NCBI GenBank assembly: GCA_900319705.1 | Contig: ONPL01000006.1 | Coordinates: 1 to 42,283 of the forward strand | Length of the DNA stretch: 42,283 nucleotides | Reading direction: 5' to 3' | Source: an uncultured Pseudomonadota bacterium | GTDB lineage: Bacteria > Pseudomonadota > Gammaproteobacteria > Enterobacterales > Succinivibrionaceae | Shown here: positions 8,838-18,258 of the stretch, in pieces | Layout of the letters: every line of letters begins with the position of its first letter | How positions within the stretch are numbered: the first letter of the stretch is position 1 | Made by a program: the position numbers and the translations under genes | Notes under the pieces: generated by a model | Database searches by the model: none | The model's input: the letters and a program-made list of their open reading frames with translations, nothing else | What the model was told of the DNA's origin: nothing

Positions 8838-9435
8838 TAAAATTTTTAAAATCTTCTGGTTGAATGATAGCATGACAATCCTCATTAAAACGATACTGAT
8901 TTGAATCAATATTTCCTTCTAAAAACTTTCCATGATTTTCCGACATAACACGGTCGACCATATCTACTTGTCGATTAGATCGAATATCTTTTGTTCCAAG
9001 ATCCAATTCAAGATACGACGTTAGTATTCTAATATTTTCGAGACTTCCCTTATCGGCCTCACTTGCTGTAAAAGTAACGATATTTACATCATTGTATAGA
9101 GAAATAGAATCACCGGTATTATATATACCATCCTTTGACCAAATTTCCCACTTTTTGGATTTTCTGTCAGTATCGTAGGCAAACATATACGGATCTACAA
9201 AACGCGTAACGTCTGCAATCTTAAAAAATTCTAGTTGCTTTGCCTTATACTCGTATTCTACAGTTCCGTCATCACCATTATATACATGTCCCCTAACCTT
9301 CTTACCAACCACACTCGGTTTGTATTCCTTATCTGGGGATTCTTCTTCTGCATAATCATAAATTACAATATAAAAAAATACCGATGCCATTATGAAAATA
9401 CAAGAAAGAATAAGAATGAAAGTTCTAGTACCCAT
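8827..9435 (-). CDS. lptC: LPS export protein LptC
   Basis: LptC is the single-pass inner-membrane protein that joins LptBFG to LptA. The 202-residue product has one N-terminal membrane segment (about residues 5-27, FILILSCIFIMASVFFYIVI) and a periplasmic jellyroll with the typical pattern from VYNGDDGTVEYEYKAKQLEFF to a late QVDMVDRV segment. It lies 3 nt after kdsC and overlaps lptA, so this is one operon. Sequence identity in this family is low; the identification rests on topology, length and position. Confidence 0.9.
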   Translation of the reverse strand: MGTRTFILILSCIFIMASVFFYIVIYDYAEEESPDKEYKPSVVGKKVRGHVYNGDDGTVEYEYKAKQLEFFKIADVTRFVDPYMFAYDTDRKSKKWEIWSKDGIYNTGDSISLYNDVNIVTFTASEADKGSLENIRILTSYLELDLGTKDIRSNRQVDMVDRVMSENHGKFLEGNIDSNQYRFNEDCHAIIQPEDFKNFNEK

Positions 9436-9438
9436 TTT

Positions 9439-9984
9439 TTATATCGAGCCCTCTATTATCGACAATTTACCCTGAGCTTGGAGGACGATATCCGTTATTT
9501 CTCTGACAGCACCACTGCCACCAATATTTTTGGTTACAAGATCCACTTGACCCAGCAACAGAGGATGAGCATCAGCAACAGCTACACTTATTCCTACACT
9601 ACCTAGAAGAGGAAGATCTATCACGTCATCACCTATATAAAGAGTTTCTTCAGGAACGAGCCCTAACTGCTGAATCATTTCCCTATATTTTTCAACTTTA
9701 TCTGTTACAGCTTGATAAACATACTTTACCTTAAGATCGGCCATTCGCTTTGCAAGAAGAGTGGAACTTCGACCTGTAATAACCGCAAACTCTATACCTT
9801 GCTTTATTACAGAGACAATTCCGCATCCGTCCTTTGCATTAAACGATTTAATTTCATCTCCATGTTCAGTCATGTATATTTTGCCGTCTGACAAAACTCC
9901 ATCAACATCAGAAATAATTAATTTTATTTGCTTAAATCTGTCAAAAAGTTCATTAGAAACTTCATGGTAAGTTGTTTTAATCAT
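9439..9984 (-). CDS. kdsC: 3-deoxy-D-manno-octulosonate 8-phosphate phosphatase
   Basis: KdsC removes phosphate from Kdo-8-phosphate, giving Kdo for the LPS inner core. It is a HAD-family enzyme without a large cap domain. The nucleophile motif ISDVDGVLSDG carries Asp26 and Asp28, and later motifs are VITGRSS and YIGDDVIDLPLL. I chose the ATG at 9984, one base after the kdsD stop and with a GCGGG ribosome site, giving 181 residues. A GTG at 9996 would add four residues and overlap kdsD. It is the second gene of the kdsD-kdsC-lptC-lptA operon. Confidence 0.96.
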   Translation of the reverse strand: MIKTTYHEVSNELFDRFKQIKLIISDVDGVLSDGKIYMTEHGDEIKSFNAKDGCGIVSVIKQGIEFAVITGRSSTLLAKRMADLKVKYVYQAVTDKVEKYREMIQQLGLVPEETLYIGDDVIDLPLLGSVGISVAVADAHPLLLGQVDLVTKNIGGSGAVREITDIVLQAQGKLSIIEGSI

Positions 9985-9985
9985 A

Positions 9986-10969
9986 CTAGTAAACACCCGC
10001 TTTCAGCAGATCATGCATATTAAAAGCTCCAAGAATTCTGTTATCTGAATCAACGACAATTAAACCGTTTATCTTCTTAATCTGCATAATGTTAAGAGAT
10101 TCAGCAGCAAGCATTTCTGGATTAACAGTCACACAACCATGTCTGACGACATCTTTAACAGGAGTATCAAGAGATATACCCTTATCAATAATTCTTCTCA
10201 AATCACCGTCTGTAAACACACCGTACAAGGTTTTATCTTCATTTGCAACAGCAGCCATTCCCAAGCCTTTGGATGTAATTTCAAACAGTGCAGTTTTGAC
10301 AGAAACATTCTTATCAACACACGGAAGTTCATTATCAACATGCATCAAAGATGAAACTCTTAACAGAAGTTTCTTCCCCAAAGCTCCGCCAGGATGACTC
10401 ATTGCAAAATCACTAGCAGAAAACCCTCTAGCTTCAAGCAAAGCAATAGCCAATGCATCACCCATAACAAGGGTTGTAGTAGTACTAGATGTAGGGGCAA
10501 GATTTAGAGGACAAGCTTCCTGTTGCACATGAATGCATAAGTGAACATCAGCCTCTAGTGCCATCGTCGAATTCTTATTACCTGTTATGCATATGATCTT
10601 TATACCCAACCGTTTCAGCACTGGAATCAATACCAAGATCTCAGAACTTTCTCCGGAATTTGATATTGCAATAACAAGATCATCATTTGAGATCATCCCT
10701 AAATCACCATGAGCCGCCTCGGCAGGATGGACGAAGAAAGAAGGCGTTCCCGTTGATGCTAGCGTTGCTGCAATTTTAGAACCTATATGACCAGACTTTC
10801 CCATGCCAGTAACAATGACCTTACCCTTGGTACCTAATATGTACTGACAAGCTTTGGTAAATGATTCATCTTTAATGAAAGGTTCGATAGCTCGCAGGGC
10901 ATTGATTTCCTCATGTAAAACCCTTAAACCTGTTTCCTGATATGAACTTTCATGCATTTTTTTACCCAT
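9986..10969 (-). CDS. kdsD: D-arabinose 5-phosphate isomerase
   Basis: KdsD converts ribulose 5-phosphate to arabinose 5-phosphate, the entry step to Kdo. The 327-residue product has an N-terminal SIS sugar isomerase domain (GKVIVTGMGKSGHIG, HPAEAAHGDLGM, AISNSGES) and two C-terminal CBS domains (about residues 205-325). The ATG at 10969 is used; an ATG four codons later (10957) has the better ribosome spacing and may be the true start. A perfect TATAAT -10 box lies at 10990-10995 on the minus strand, with no good -35 box. The gene heads the LPS cluster and is divergent from mlaF. The yrbG gene that precedes kdsD in E. coli is absent. Confidence 0.96.
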   Translation of the reverse strand: MGKKMHESSYQETGLRVLHEEINALRAIEPFIKDESFTKACQYILGTKGKVIVTGMGKSGHIGSKIAATLASTGTPSFFVHPAEAAHGDLGMISNDDLVIAISNSGESSEILVLIPVLKRLGIKIICITGNKNSTMALEADVHLCIHVQQEACPLNLAPTSSTTTTLVMGDALAIALLEARGFSASDFAMSHPGGALGKKLLLRVSSLMHVDNELPCVDKNVSVKTALFEITSKGLGMAAVANEDKTLYGVFTDGDLRRIIDKGISLDTPVKDVVRHGCVTVNPEMLAAESLNIMQIKKINGLIVVDSDNRILGAFNMHDLLKAGVY

Positions 10970-11166
10970 ATCTTGTTACAAACTCTGCTATTATAACCCA
11001 AGCGGACCGGAAAACCCACGGTTTTAACCTCAAGGATGATAGCACAACGATCAATAATGGAAGATTTGTTACGTTAAAGTTCAGTTCTCAACATACTGTT
11101 CAAATTTTGCTTCAGTTACGTTCGTGCAGAAAAGTTATAATCGTTTGCAACACAACCAATTTTAAT

Positions 11167-11182
11167 CGTGATTTTTATCACA
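11167..11182 (+). promoter_or_regulatory. CRP-like operator upstream of mlaF
   Basis: CGTGA-TTTTTA-TCACA matches the CRP consensus TGTGA-N6-TCACA at nine of ten fixed positions. It lies in the 283-nt kdsD-mlaF divergent region. A weak -10 box TAATAG at 11204-11209 would put a transcription start near 11216, which places the site at about -41.5. That is the class II activator position for a promoter reading into mlaF. Motif and spacing are seen; binding and the presence of CRP are inferred. Confidence 0.55.
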
Positions 11183-11252
11183 GATTGTGGCAAAATAAGA
11201 CGCTAATAGGTAAATCCTATTGTTTTATTCAATTCTAGTATGGACAAGATTT

Positions 11253-12074
11253 ATGCAGCCAGATACAGAACTTACCTCTGACTTGATCGAACTTGATGGT
11301 GTATCTTTTGCCCGCGGTGACCATGTAATTTATGACAATGTAAGTTTAAATATACCCAAAGGAAAAATTACAGCCATAATGGGACCAAGCGGTACTGGTA
11401 AAACAACTCTGCTGAGACTTATCGGTGGACAGTTGAAACCACACAAAGGTTCTATTTGGTACAATTTAAGTGAAACGGAAAGAGTGGATATTTCCCAATT
11501 AAACCGTTCCAAACTGTTCAATTTAAGGGAACGAATGAGCATGTTGTTCCAAAACGGAGCTTTATTTACCGGCATGTCAATATTAGATAATGTCATCTAT
11601 CCGTTGAAAGAACATACCAAACTTCCCGAAGATCTGCTGAAAACCCTAGCGATTATGAAACTAGAAACCGTAGGATTACGTGGTGCCGCAGACAAAATGC
11701 CCGCTCAGTTGTCCGGAGGAATGGCAAGAAGAGCCGCGCTTGCAAGAGCTATAGCATTAGATCCGGAATTAATAATGTATGATGAGCCATTCACAGGACA
11801 GGATCCTATAACCCTTGCTGTGCTTCTTAAATTAATCAAACGTCTTAACGAAACATTAGGAATTACGTCCATAATTGTTTCTCATGATGTGGAGGAAGTA
11901 TTAAGTATTGCTGACTATGTATACATTATAGCCAATACCAAAATACTGGCATCAGGAACATCCGAAGAAATAAAAACCAATAAAAATCCAAATGTTTACC
12001 AGTTTATTCACGGACTCCCAGACGGTTCAGTTCCTTTTCATTATCCTGCACGGGATTACTTTGAGGACTTATAA
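11253..12074 (+). CDS. mlaF: Phospholipid transport ATPase MlaF
   Basis: MlaF is the ATPase of the MlaFEDB complex, which moves phospholipids between the inner membrane and MlaC and keeps the outer leaflet free of them. The ATG at 11253 gives 273 residues; a TTG at 11220 opens the frame earlier without support. Motifs are Walker [10 protein letters not shown], signature [15 protein letters not shown] and Walker [14 protein letters not shown]. The C-terminal tail ([18 protein letters not shown]) is characteristic of MlaF and contacts MlaB or the partner MlaF. It starts the mlaFEDCB-murA-murB-birA run, with mlaE 2 nt downstream. Confidence 0.96.
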   Translation: MQPDTELTSDLIELDGVSFARGDHVIYDNVSLNIPKGKITAIMGPSGTGKTTLLRLIGGQLKPHKGSIWYNLSETERVDISQLNRSKLFNLRERMSMLFQNGALFTGMSILDNVIYPLKEHTKLPEDLLKTLAIMKLETVGLRGAADKMPAQLSGGMARRAALARAIALDPELIMYDEPFTGQDPITLAVLLKLIKRLNETLGITSIIVSHDVEEVLSIADYVYIIANTKILASGTSEEIKTNKNPNVYQFIHGLPDGSVPFHYPARDYFEDL

Positions 12075-12076
12075 AA

Positions 12077-12859
12077 ATGTCTCCACTCAAGCCAATTTTT
12101 TCATTAGGTTCCAAGGGAATAAATTTTTTCTCTACCATGGGAAGAGCCACAATAAAACTATACCAGGCTCTTATAGGAAAGCCTCAGTTCCGGAAGCATT
12201 TTCCTCTACTTATAAAACAGTTATATATAGTAGGGGTACAATCAATACTGATAATAATTGTATCCGGTTTGTTTATAGGAATGGTGTTGGGACTTCAGGG
12301 TTACAATGTCTTGGTTAATTTTAAGGCCGAAGCCAGTCTCGGACCTCTTGTATCATTATCTCTTCTCAGAGAACTCGGCCCAGTAGTCGCAGCTCTGCTT
12401 TTTGCCGGACGAGCAGGTTCCGCCTTGACTGCAGAAATCGGACTGATGAAAACAACAGATCAATTAAGTAGCATGGAAATGATGGCCATAGACCCGCTAC
12501 GCAGAGTTATATCACCAAGATTTTGGGCCGGTGTAATATCCCTGCCAATTCTGACGCTTCTATTCAACGTAGTCGGCATATATGGTGGTAAAATGGTCGG
12601 GGTGGACTGGCTAGGTATAGATGAAGGTACTTTCTGGACAGGAACTCAAGCTGCAGTGGAAATCTATAATGATGTGGTTCAGGGATCAATAAAAAGCCTT
12701 GTATTTGCATTTATTATTACTTGGATAGCCGTATTTAACGGTTATAACTGTGAAAGAACATCCGCAGGTCTCAGTAAGGCAACAACTGATACCGTTGTTT
12801 ATTCTTCTCTGATAGTTTTAGGTTTGGACTTTGTACTAACCGCTTTGATGTTTAATTAA
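12077..12859 (+). CDS. mlaE: Phospholipid transport permease MlaE
   Basis: MlaE is the inner-membrane permease of the Mla complex. The 260-residue product shows the MlaE/YrbE domain: an amphipathic N-terminal helix, then five or so membrane segments, including the stretch [20 protein letters not shown]. The conserved core [23 protein letters not shown] is present. It sits between mlaF and mlaD with spacings of 2 and 12 nt. Length and motifs match the family. Confidence 0.96.
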   Translation: MSPLKPIFSLGSKGINFFSTMGRATIKLYQALIGKPQFRKHFPLLIKQLYIVGVQSILIIIVSGLFIGMVLGLQGYNVLVNFKAEASLGPLVSLSLLRELGPVVAALLFAGRAGSALTAEIGLMKTTDQLSSMEMMAIDPLRRVISPRFWAGVISLPILTLLFNVVGIYGGKMVGVDWLGIDEGTFWTGTQAAVEIYNDVVQGSIKSLVFAFIITWIAVFNGYNCERTSAGLSKATTDTVVYSSLIVLGLDFVLTALMFN

Positions 12860-12871
12860 GGAAATTAACGA

Positions 12872-13366
12872 ATGAATTCTAAATCAGTTGAATTTTTAGT
12901 TGGTCTGTTTCTTGCGGCTGGTATTGTTGCCGCAGTTATTTTAGCCCTAAAGGTTGCTGGACTAACTTTATCGTCCGGCAGTAACGAGTATTACACTGTA
13001 CATGCCAAGTTTTCAAACATCGGAAGTTTAAAAGTACGATCACCGGTGAAGCTAGGTGGAGTTGTAATAGGACAGGTATCCAAAATTTATATCGACACCC
13101 AAAATTTGCAACCTGTAGTTGACATGAAAATTGATAAAAAATACGATAAAATTGGGGAGGATTCTACGTTCTCCATTTTGACTGCAGGACTGCTAGGTGA
13201 ACAATATCTTGGAGTTAAACCAGATTTTGCTAGCATGGATGATGACGGAAATCCAATTTATCTTAAAGATGGAAGTGTAACGACAATGACGGATTCCGCT
13301 ATTGTATTAGAAGAACTGCTAGGTAAATTCCTTTACAGTCTGAACAGTGGTAATAAAACCGAGTAA
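12872..13366 (+). CDS. mlaD: Phospholipid transport MCE protein MlaD
   Basis: MlaD forms a hexameric MCE ring on the periplasmic face of MlaE that channels lipid to and from MlaC. The 164-residue product has a single N-terminal membrane helix (about 7-27, EFLVGLFLAAGIVAAVILAL) and one MCE domain with the motif VRSPVKLGGVVIGQVSKI, followed by a conserved TAGLLGEQYLGV segment. A ribosome site AAGGAAATTAA precedes the ATG. Confidence 0.95.
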   Translation: MNSKSVEFLVGLFLAAGIVAAVILALKVAGLTLSSGSNEYYTVHAKFSNIGSLKVRSPVKLGGVVIGQVSKIYIDTQNLQPVVDMKIDKKYDKIGEDSTFSILTAGLLGEQYLGVKPDFASMDDDGNPIYLKDGSVTTMTDSAIVLEELLGKFLYSLNSGNKTE

Positions 13367-13383
13367 AACAAGAGGTAATAGAA

Positions 13384-14013
13384 ATGTTAAAAAAATTATT
13401 AGCCAACGTACTGATTTGTGGTTCCATCATGTTAAGTACACCTTCTTTTGCTGCCGATTTATCCAATCCATATACTGTTATCGAACAGTCTGCAAACCAG
13501 CTATTTCCTCATTTGAAAGAAAAGCAGTCTGAAATTAAGGCAAACCCAGACAAAGTAAAAGATTTAATCAAGCAGGATCTGATGCCTTTTGTTGATATTA
13601 AATACGCTGCATTCAAAGTTCTTGGATCTAGCATCAGCGAGACAAATGAAACACAACGTTCCCGTTTTGTCAAAGCATTTGAAACCTACATAATCGATAC
13701 ATATGCGTCGGCTGTAGCAAAATACAACGATCAGACAATCGAAATTGATAAAAAAGTACAGCAGGATGAAAAGAATGCGATCGTTAATGTTACCGTAAAT
13801 ACAGCAGATAAACAGAAGTATAACGTCTTATTTAAACTAAGAAAAAACAATAAAACATCAGAATGGAAAGTATACGACATGGTAGCAGAAGGAATCAGTT
13901 TACTTTCTTCAAAACAAGCTGAATTCAGCAGTCTGATTACCAAACATGGTATTGATGAAGTTTGCAGAAAACTTGAAAACCATGAATTAAAAGTAGAAAA
14001 CCAAGAGAAGTAA
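13384..14013 (+). CDS. mlaC: Periplasmic phospholipid-binding protein MlaC
   Basis: MlaC ferries single phospholipids across the periplasm between MlaA-porin and MlaFEDB. The 209-residue product starts with a signal peptide (MLKKLLANVLICGSIMLSTPSFAA). It continues with the Tol-Tol-Ttg2 (MlaC) domain, shown by LIKQDLMPFVDIKYAAFKVLG and the late EWKVYDMVAEGISLL segment that belongs to the lipid pocket. The C terminus (NHELKVENQEK) is short and charged. No mlaA gene is in the window; MlaA is usually encoded apart. Confidence 0.95.
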   Translation: MLKKLLANVLICGSIMLSTPSFAADLSNPYTVIEQSANQLFPHLKEKQSEIKANPDKVKDLIKQDLMPFVDIKYAAFKVLGSSISETNETQRSRFVKAFETYIIDTYASAVAKYNDQTIEIDKKVQQDEKNAIVNVTVNTADKQKYNVLFKLRKNNKTSEWKVYDMVAEGISLLSSKQAEFSSLITKHGIDEVCRKLENHELKVENQEK

Positions 14014-14025
14014 AATAATCAGATT

Positions 14026-15553
<1,528 letters not shown>

Positions 15554-15555
15554 TA

Positions 15556-16563
15556 ATGAAAAATCTTAAACAATTCAATACATTTAACCTGGACGTAAAC
15601 TGCCAAGAAATAGTTTTTTTAAACTCTGATGAGGATTATATAAATTTCCAAAAAACATCTTCACCCAAAATTCTTATCGGAGGTGGTTCAGATATTCTTT
15701 TTACTTGCGATTATCATGGCATTGTAGGTATTACTCAGAATAAAGGTATTGAAATTGCTGAAGATGATTCAGTGTACAAAGTCAAAGCAGAAGCCGGTAC
15801 TAAATGGCACGAATTAGTAGAAAACCTAGTCAACAGAGGTATCGGAGGGGCTGAAAACCTGGCTCTGATACCAGGAACATGCGGTGCTGCACCTATACAG
15901 AATATAGGTGCCTATGGTTTAGAATTTGACAACTTATGTGATTATGTCAATGTAGTTGACAAAAATGGAAACAAAATCAAACTGAAAGCCAGCGATTGTA
16001 ATTTCGGTTATCGGACAAGTAATTTCAAAACTCTGTGGATAGATAATTATATAATCACATCAATAGGCTTGAAATTATCTAAAAAATGGGTCCCTTTATT
16101 AGATTATTCGCCACTTAACAATCTAAAAAAAATACCGAATTTGACACCTAAACTTATATTTGACGAAATAATAAAACTGAGAATGAATAAACTGCCCGAT
16201 CCTAAGTACCTCGGCAACGCTGGCAGTTTTTTCAAAAATCCAGTAGTTTCATACGAACAGTTTTGCAAATTAAGAACTCAATACAATGATATGCCATATT
16301 ATGAACAGCCTCACAACCAATTTAAAATTCCAGCAGGATGGATGATTGACAGATGCAATCTAAAAGGGGTAACAATTGGAGGGGCCCAGGTTTATGAACA
16401 CCAAGCTCTTGTAATCGTCAATAAGGGAAATGCAATTCCTTCAGATATAATCAAACTTGCAAAACATATCACAAAAACTGTAGAGCAAAAATTCAATATC
16501 AGAATTGAACCGGAGATCCGGATCTACGGAAGCAACGGCGAAGTGACCTTGGAACAGTTATGA
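15556..16563 (+). CDS. murB: UDP-N-acetylenolpyruvoylglucosamine reductase
   Basis: MurB uses NADPH and FAD to reduce the MurA product to UDP-MurNAc. The 335-residue product is the type I form: an FAD-binding domain (ILIGGGSDILF, NLALIPGTCGAAPIQNIGAYG) and the C-terminal substrate domain. The proton-donor serine is in YLGNAGSFFKNP and a late glutamate in IRIEPEIRIYG. Its TGA overlaps the birA ATG (ATGA), so translation of the two is probably coupled, as in E. coli where murB-birA is also a pair. Confidence 0.97.
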   Translation: MKNLKQFNTFNLDVNCQEIVFLNSDEDYINFQKTSSPKILIGGGSDILFTCDYHGIVGITQNKGIEIAEDDSVYKVKAEAGTKWHELVENLVNRGIGGAENLALIPGTCGAAPIQNIGAYGLEFDNLCDYVNVVDKNGNKIKLKASDCNFGYRTSNFKTLWIDNYIITSIGLKLSKKWVPLLDYSPLNNLKKIPNLTPKLIFDEIIKLRMNKLPDPKYLGNAGSFFKNPVVSYEQFCKLRTQYNDMPYYEQPHNQFKIPAGWMIDRCNLKGVTIGGAQVYEHQALVIVNKGNAIPSDIIKLAKHITKTVEQKFNIRIEPEIRIYGSNGEVTLEQL

Positions 16564-17525
16564 GACATCTTTTCAACAAATATAGAACCATCTTACAATG
16601 CCTAAGTGACGGCAAGTATCATTCAGGCAATGAACTTGGAGAGATTCTCGAAACATCCCGTACAACCATAAGAAAGTATATAAATGAACTTATATCCTAT
16701 GGAATTGACATATACACAGTGAGAGGAAAAGGCTATTCACTACCATACAGCGTAGAACTGCTTAGTGAGGACTATATTAATCAGGGTACAGGAGGCGCAT
16801 CAACCAAGCTGTTCGATATGATTGACTCGACAAACAGTTACATGCTGACCTATTTGGATACATTTCATAAAGGTTCATGCATTCTTGCAGAAACACAAAC
16901 AAAGGGTGTTGGCCGAGGAGGTACTTCATGGATATCTCCATTCGGTTCTCAAATTCTTCTCAGTATGTATTGGGAGTTCAATCGTTCTATAACAGGATTG
17001 AGTCTTGCAGTAGGCCTGTCAACAGTAAAAGTCCTTGAACAGATGGGGATCAAGGGACTTGGGTTAAAATGGCCGAACGATATATATGTCAACCATAAAA
17101 AGCTAGCAGGCATACTAATCGAGTCGAAATCTACCCCAAATAACGGATTTAAAGTTGTTGTCGGGACTGGAATCAATGTAGTAACGTCAAACTCACTATC
17201 CAATCATAAAGACATTTCTGCTATAACATTGGATCAGGTATTCGATGGAAAAATTTCAAGGAACGAATTGGCTGTAAATCTAATAAACGAGTATAGAAAG
17301 CTCTTTTCTTTTTTTGAAAAATACGGGTTTTCGCTTCTGAGATCAGAATGGAACTCTCATGATTTGTTTTACGGTAGTGAAATCAAGTTAATAGATAAAC
17401 TGACTGGTAAAACAATTGCGAATGGAACAGAACGCGGTGTCAATGATATAGGTTCTATAATCATTGAGAATCAAAAAGGGATGCAAGAAACGTTTCTAAT
17501 AGGTGATTTATCATTGAGACTTTAA
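16560..17525 (+). CDS. birA: Biotin ligase and biotin operon repressor BirA
   Basis: BirA makes biotinyl-5'-AMP, transfers biotin to the acetyl-CoA carboxylase carrier protein and, in forms with an HTH domain, represses bio genes. The 321-residue product has an N-terminal winged helix (about 1-60, HSGNELGEILETSRTTIRKYI). The ligase domain follows, with STNSYM, KWPNDIYVNHKKLAGILIE and VVVGTGINV, then a C-terminal SH3-like domain. The biotin/adenylate loop reads GVGRGGTSW, where E. coli has GRGRRGRKW. Two arginines of that loop are therefore replaced, while the central arginine, equivalent to E. coli Arg118, is kept. No bio genes are in the window. Confidence 0.95.
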   Translation: MRHLFNKYRTILQCLSDGKYHSGNELGEILETSRTTIRKYINELISYGIDIYTVRGKGYSLPYSVELLSEDYINQGTGGASTKLFDMIDSTNSYMLTYLDTFHKGSCILAETQTKGVGRGGTSWISPFGSQILLSMYWEFNRSITGLSLAVGLSTVKVLEQMGIKGLGLKWPNDIYVNHKKLAGILIESKSTPNNGFKVVVGTGINVVTSNSLSNHKDISAITLDQVFDGKISRNELAVNLINEYRKLFSFFEKYGFSLLRSEWNSHDLFYGSEIKLIDKLTGKTIANGTERGVNDIGSIIIENQKGMQETFLIGDLSLRL

Positions 17526-17544
17526 AATAAAGCTTACTCATGAC

Positions 17545-17567
17545 AGCAGACATTACGCATGTCTGCT
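17545..17567. terminator. Hairpin terminator between convergent birA and DUF2750 gene
   Basis: A perfect 9-bp stem AGCAGACAT / ATGTCTGCT with loop TACGC fills the 43-nt gap between two converging genes. The bases after the stem (CTTATAAT on plus) are only partly T-rich. Position and stem make a bidirectional transcription end likely. Confidence 0.65.
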
Positions 17568-17568
17568 C

Positions 17569-17967
17569 TTATAATACATCCGGATCTATCTCTTCTGTGA
17601 ACTCCTTTGCTTCAATTGTTACGCATTCCCCATCACCTGTAGGGAATACAGCAATTTCTATGCTTACTTCATCTAGCTTTGGCACCCAATTAGCCATCCA
17701 CTTCACCAACGATAATTCCTTAGCCTCACAGTTAGCTATATGATTATCTTTGGTAAACTCCATCGCAAAATCAGGATGCGGCCAAACAGGAATAGTTATG
17801 GTCTGAGTCTCCTCATCCTCTGTAAAGATAATATCCTTGGTATCCGCATTACGAACAACCCAGAACTGCAACTCTTGTTTTACTCGTTTTACAAAGAAAT
17901 CATATCTAGTTTCAGCATCTGAATATAAATATTTCTTAAAATCTTGCTTCGTTAATGGTAAAGGCAT
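17569..17967 (-). CDS. DUF2750-family protein of unknown function
   Basis: The 132-residue product matches my recollection of DUF2750 proteins, found mainly in gammaproteobacteria. Supporting features are the RYDFFVKRVKQELQFWVV start, the central IPVWPHPDFAMEF core and the acidic IAVFPTGDGECVTIEAKEFTEEI end. It has no signal peptide or membrane segment, so it should be cytoplasmic. No catalytic motif stands out and no function is assigned. It stands alone between birA (convergent) and uvrA (upstream, same strand). Family confidence is good from the WPH core; the role is unknown. Confidence 0.8.
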   Translation of the reverse strand: MPLPLTKQDFKKYLYSDAETRYDFFVKRVKQELQFWVVRNADTKDIIFTEDEETQTITIPVWPHPDFAMEFTKDNHIANCEAKELSLVKWMANWVPKLDEVSIEIAVFPTGDGECVTIEAKEFTEEIDPDVL

Positions 17968-18258
17968 ATTAACCTACTCATATCATCAATATCTATTCTC
18001 GTCATTGCAACACTAATAAAAAACCGACACGCGTCACAGATGACTTTTACTCTAGTTAATATTTTACTATATTTTAAAATATCTTGTAGGATCTTCATCA
18101 AAAAAATTTGTCTTGCTTGCTGAGAGAACCTTATGCATTCATGGACTCCATATAAAGAAATCCACCGTCACAAGGTTTAACACAATTTCACTAGACGGAT
18201 TACTTATGCAAACACTAAAGTACCAAAGATATGAAAATCATTGGCACACCAATTGCTT
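17968..18258. other. 291-nt gap between uvrA end and DUF2750 gene
   Basis: No gene is seen. A short 5-bp stem (ATTGG-TGTG-CCAAT on minus, 18240-18253) followed by GATTTTC just after the uvrA stop could be a weak terminator. The rest must hold the promoter of the DUF2750 gene, but no box pair is convincing. Confidence 0.4.

Noticed and set aside
18000..18060. Terminator around ACGCGTGTCGG followed by six T (minus strand)
   Set aside because: The stem is only three to four base pairs, and it lies upstream of the DUF2750 gene rather than directly after a gene.
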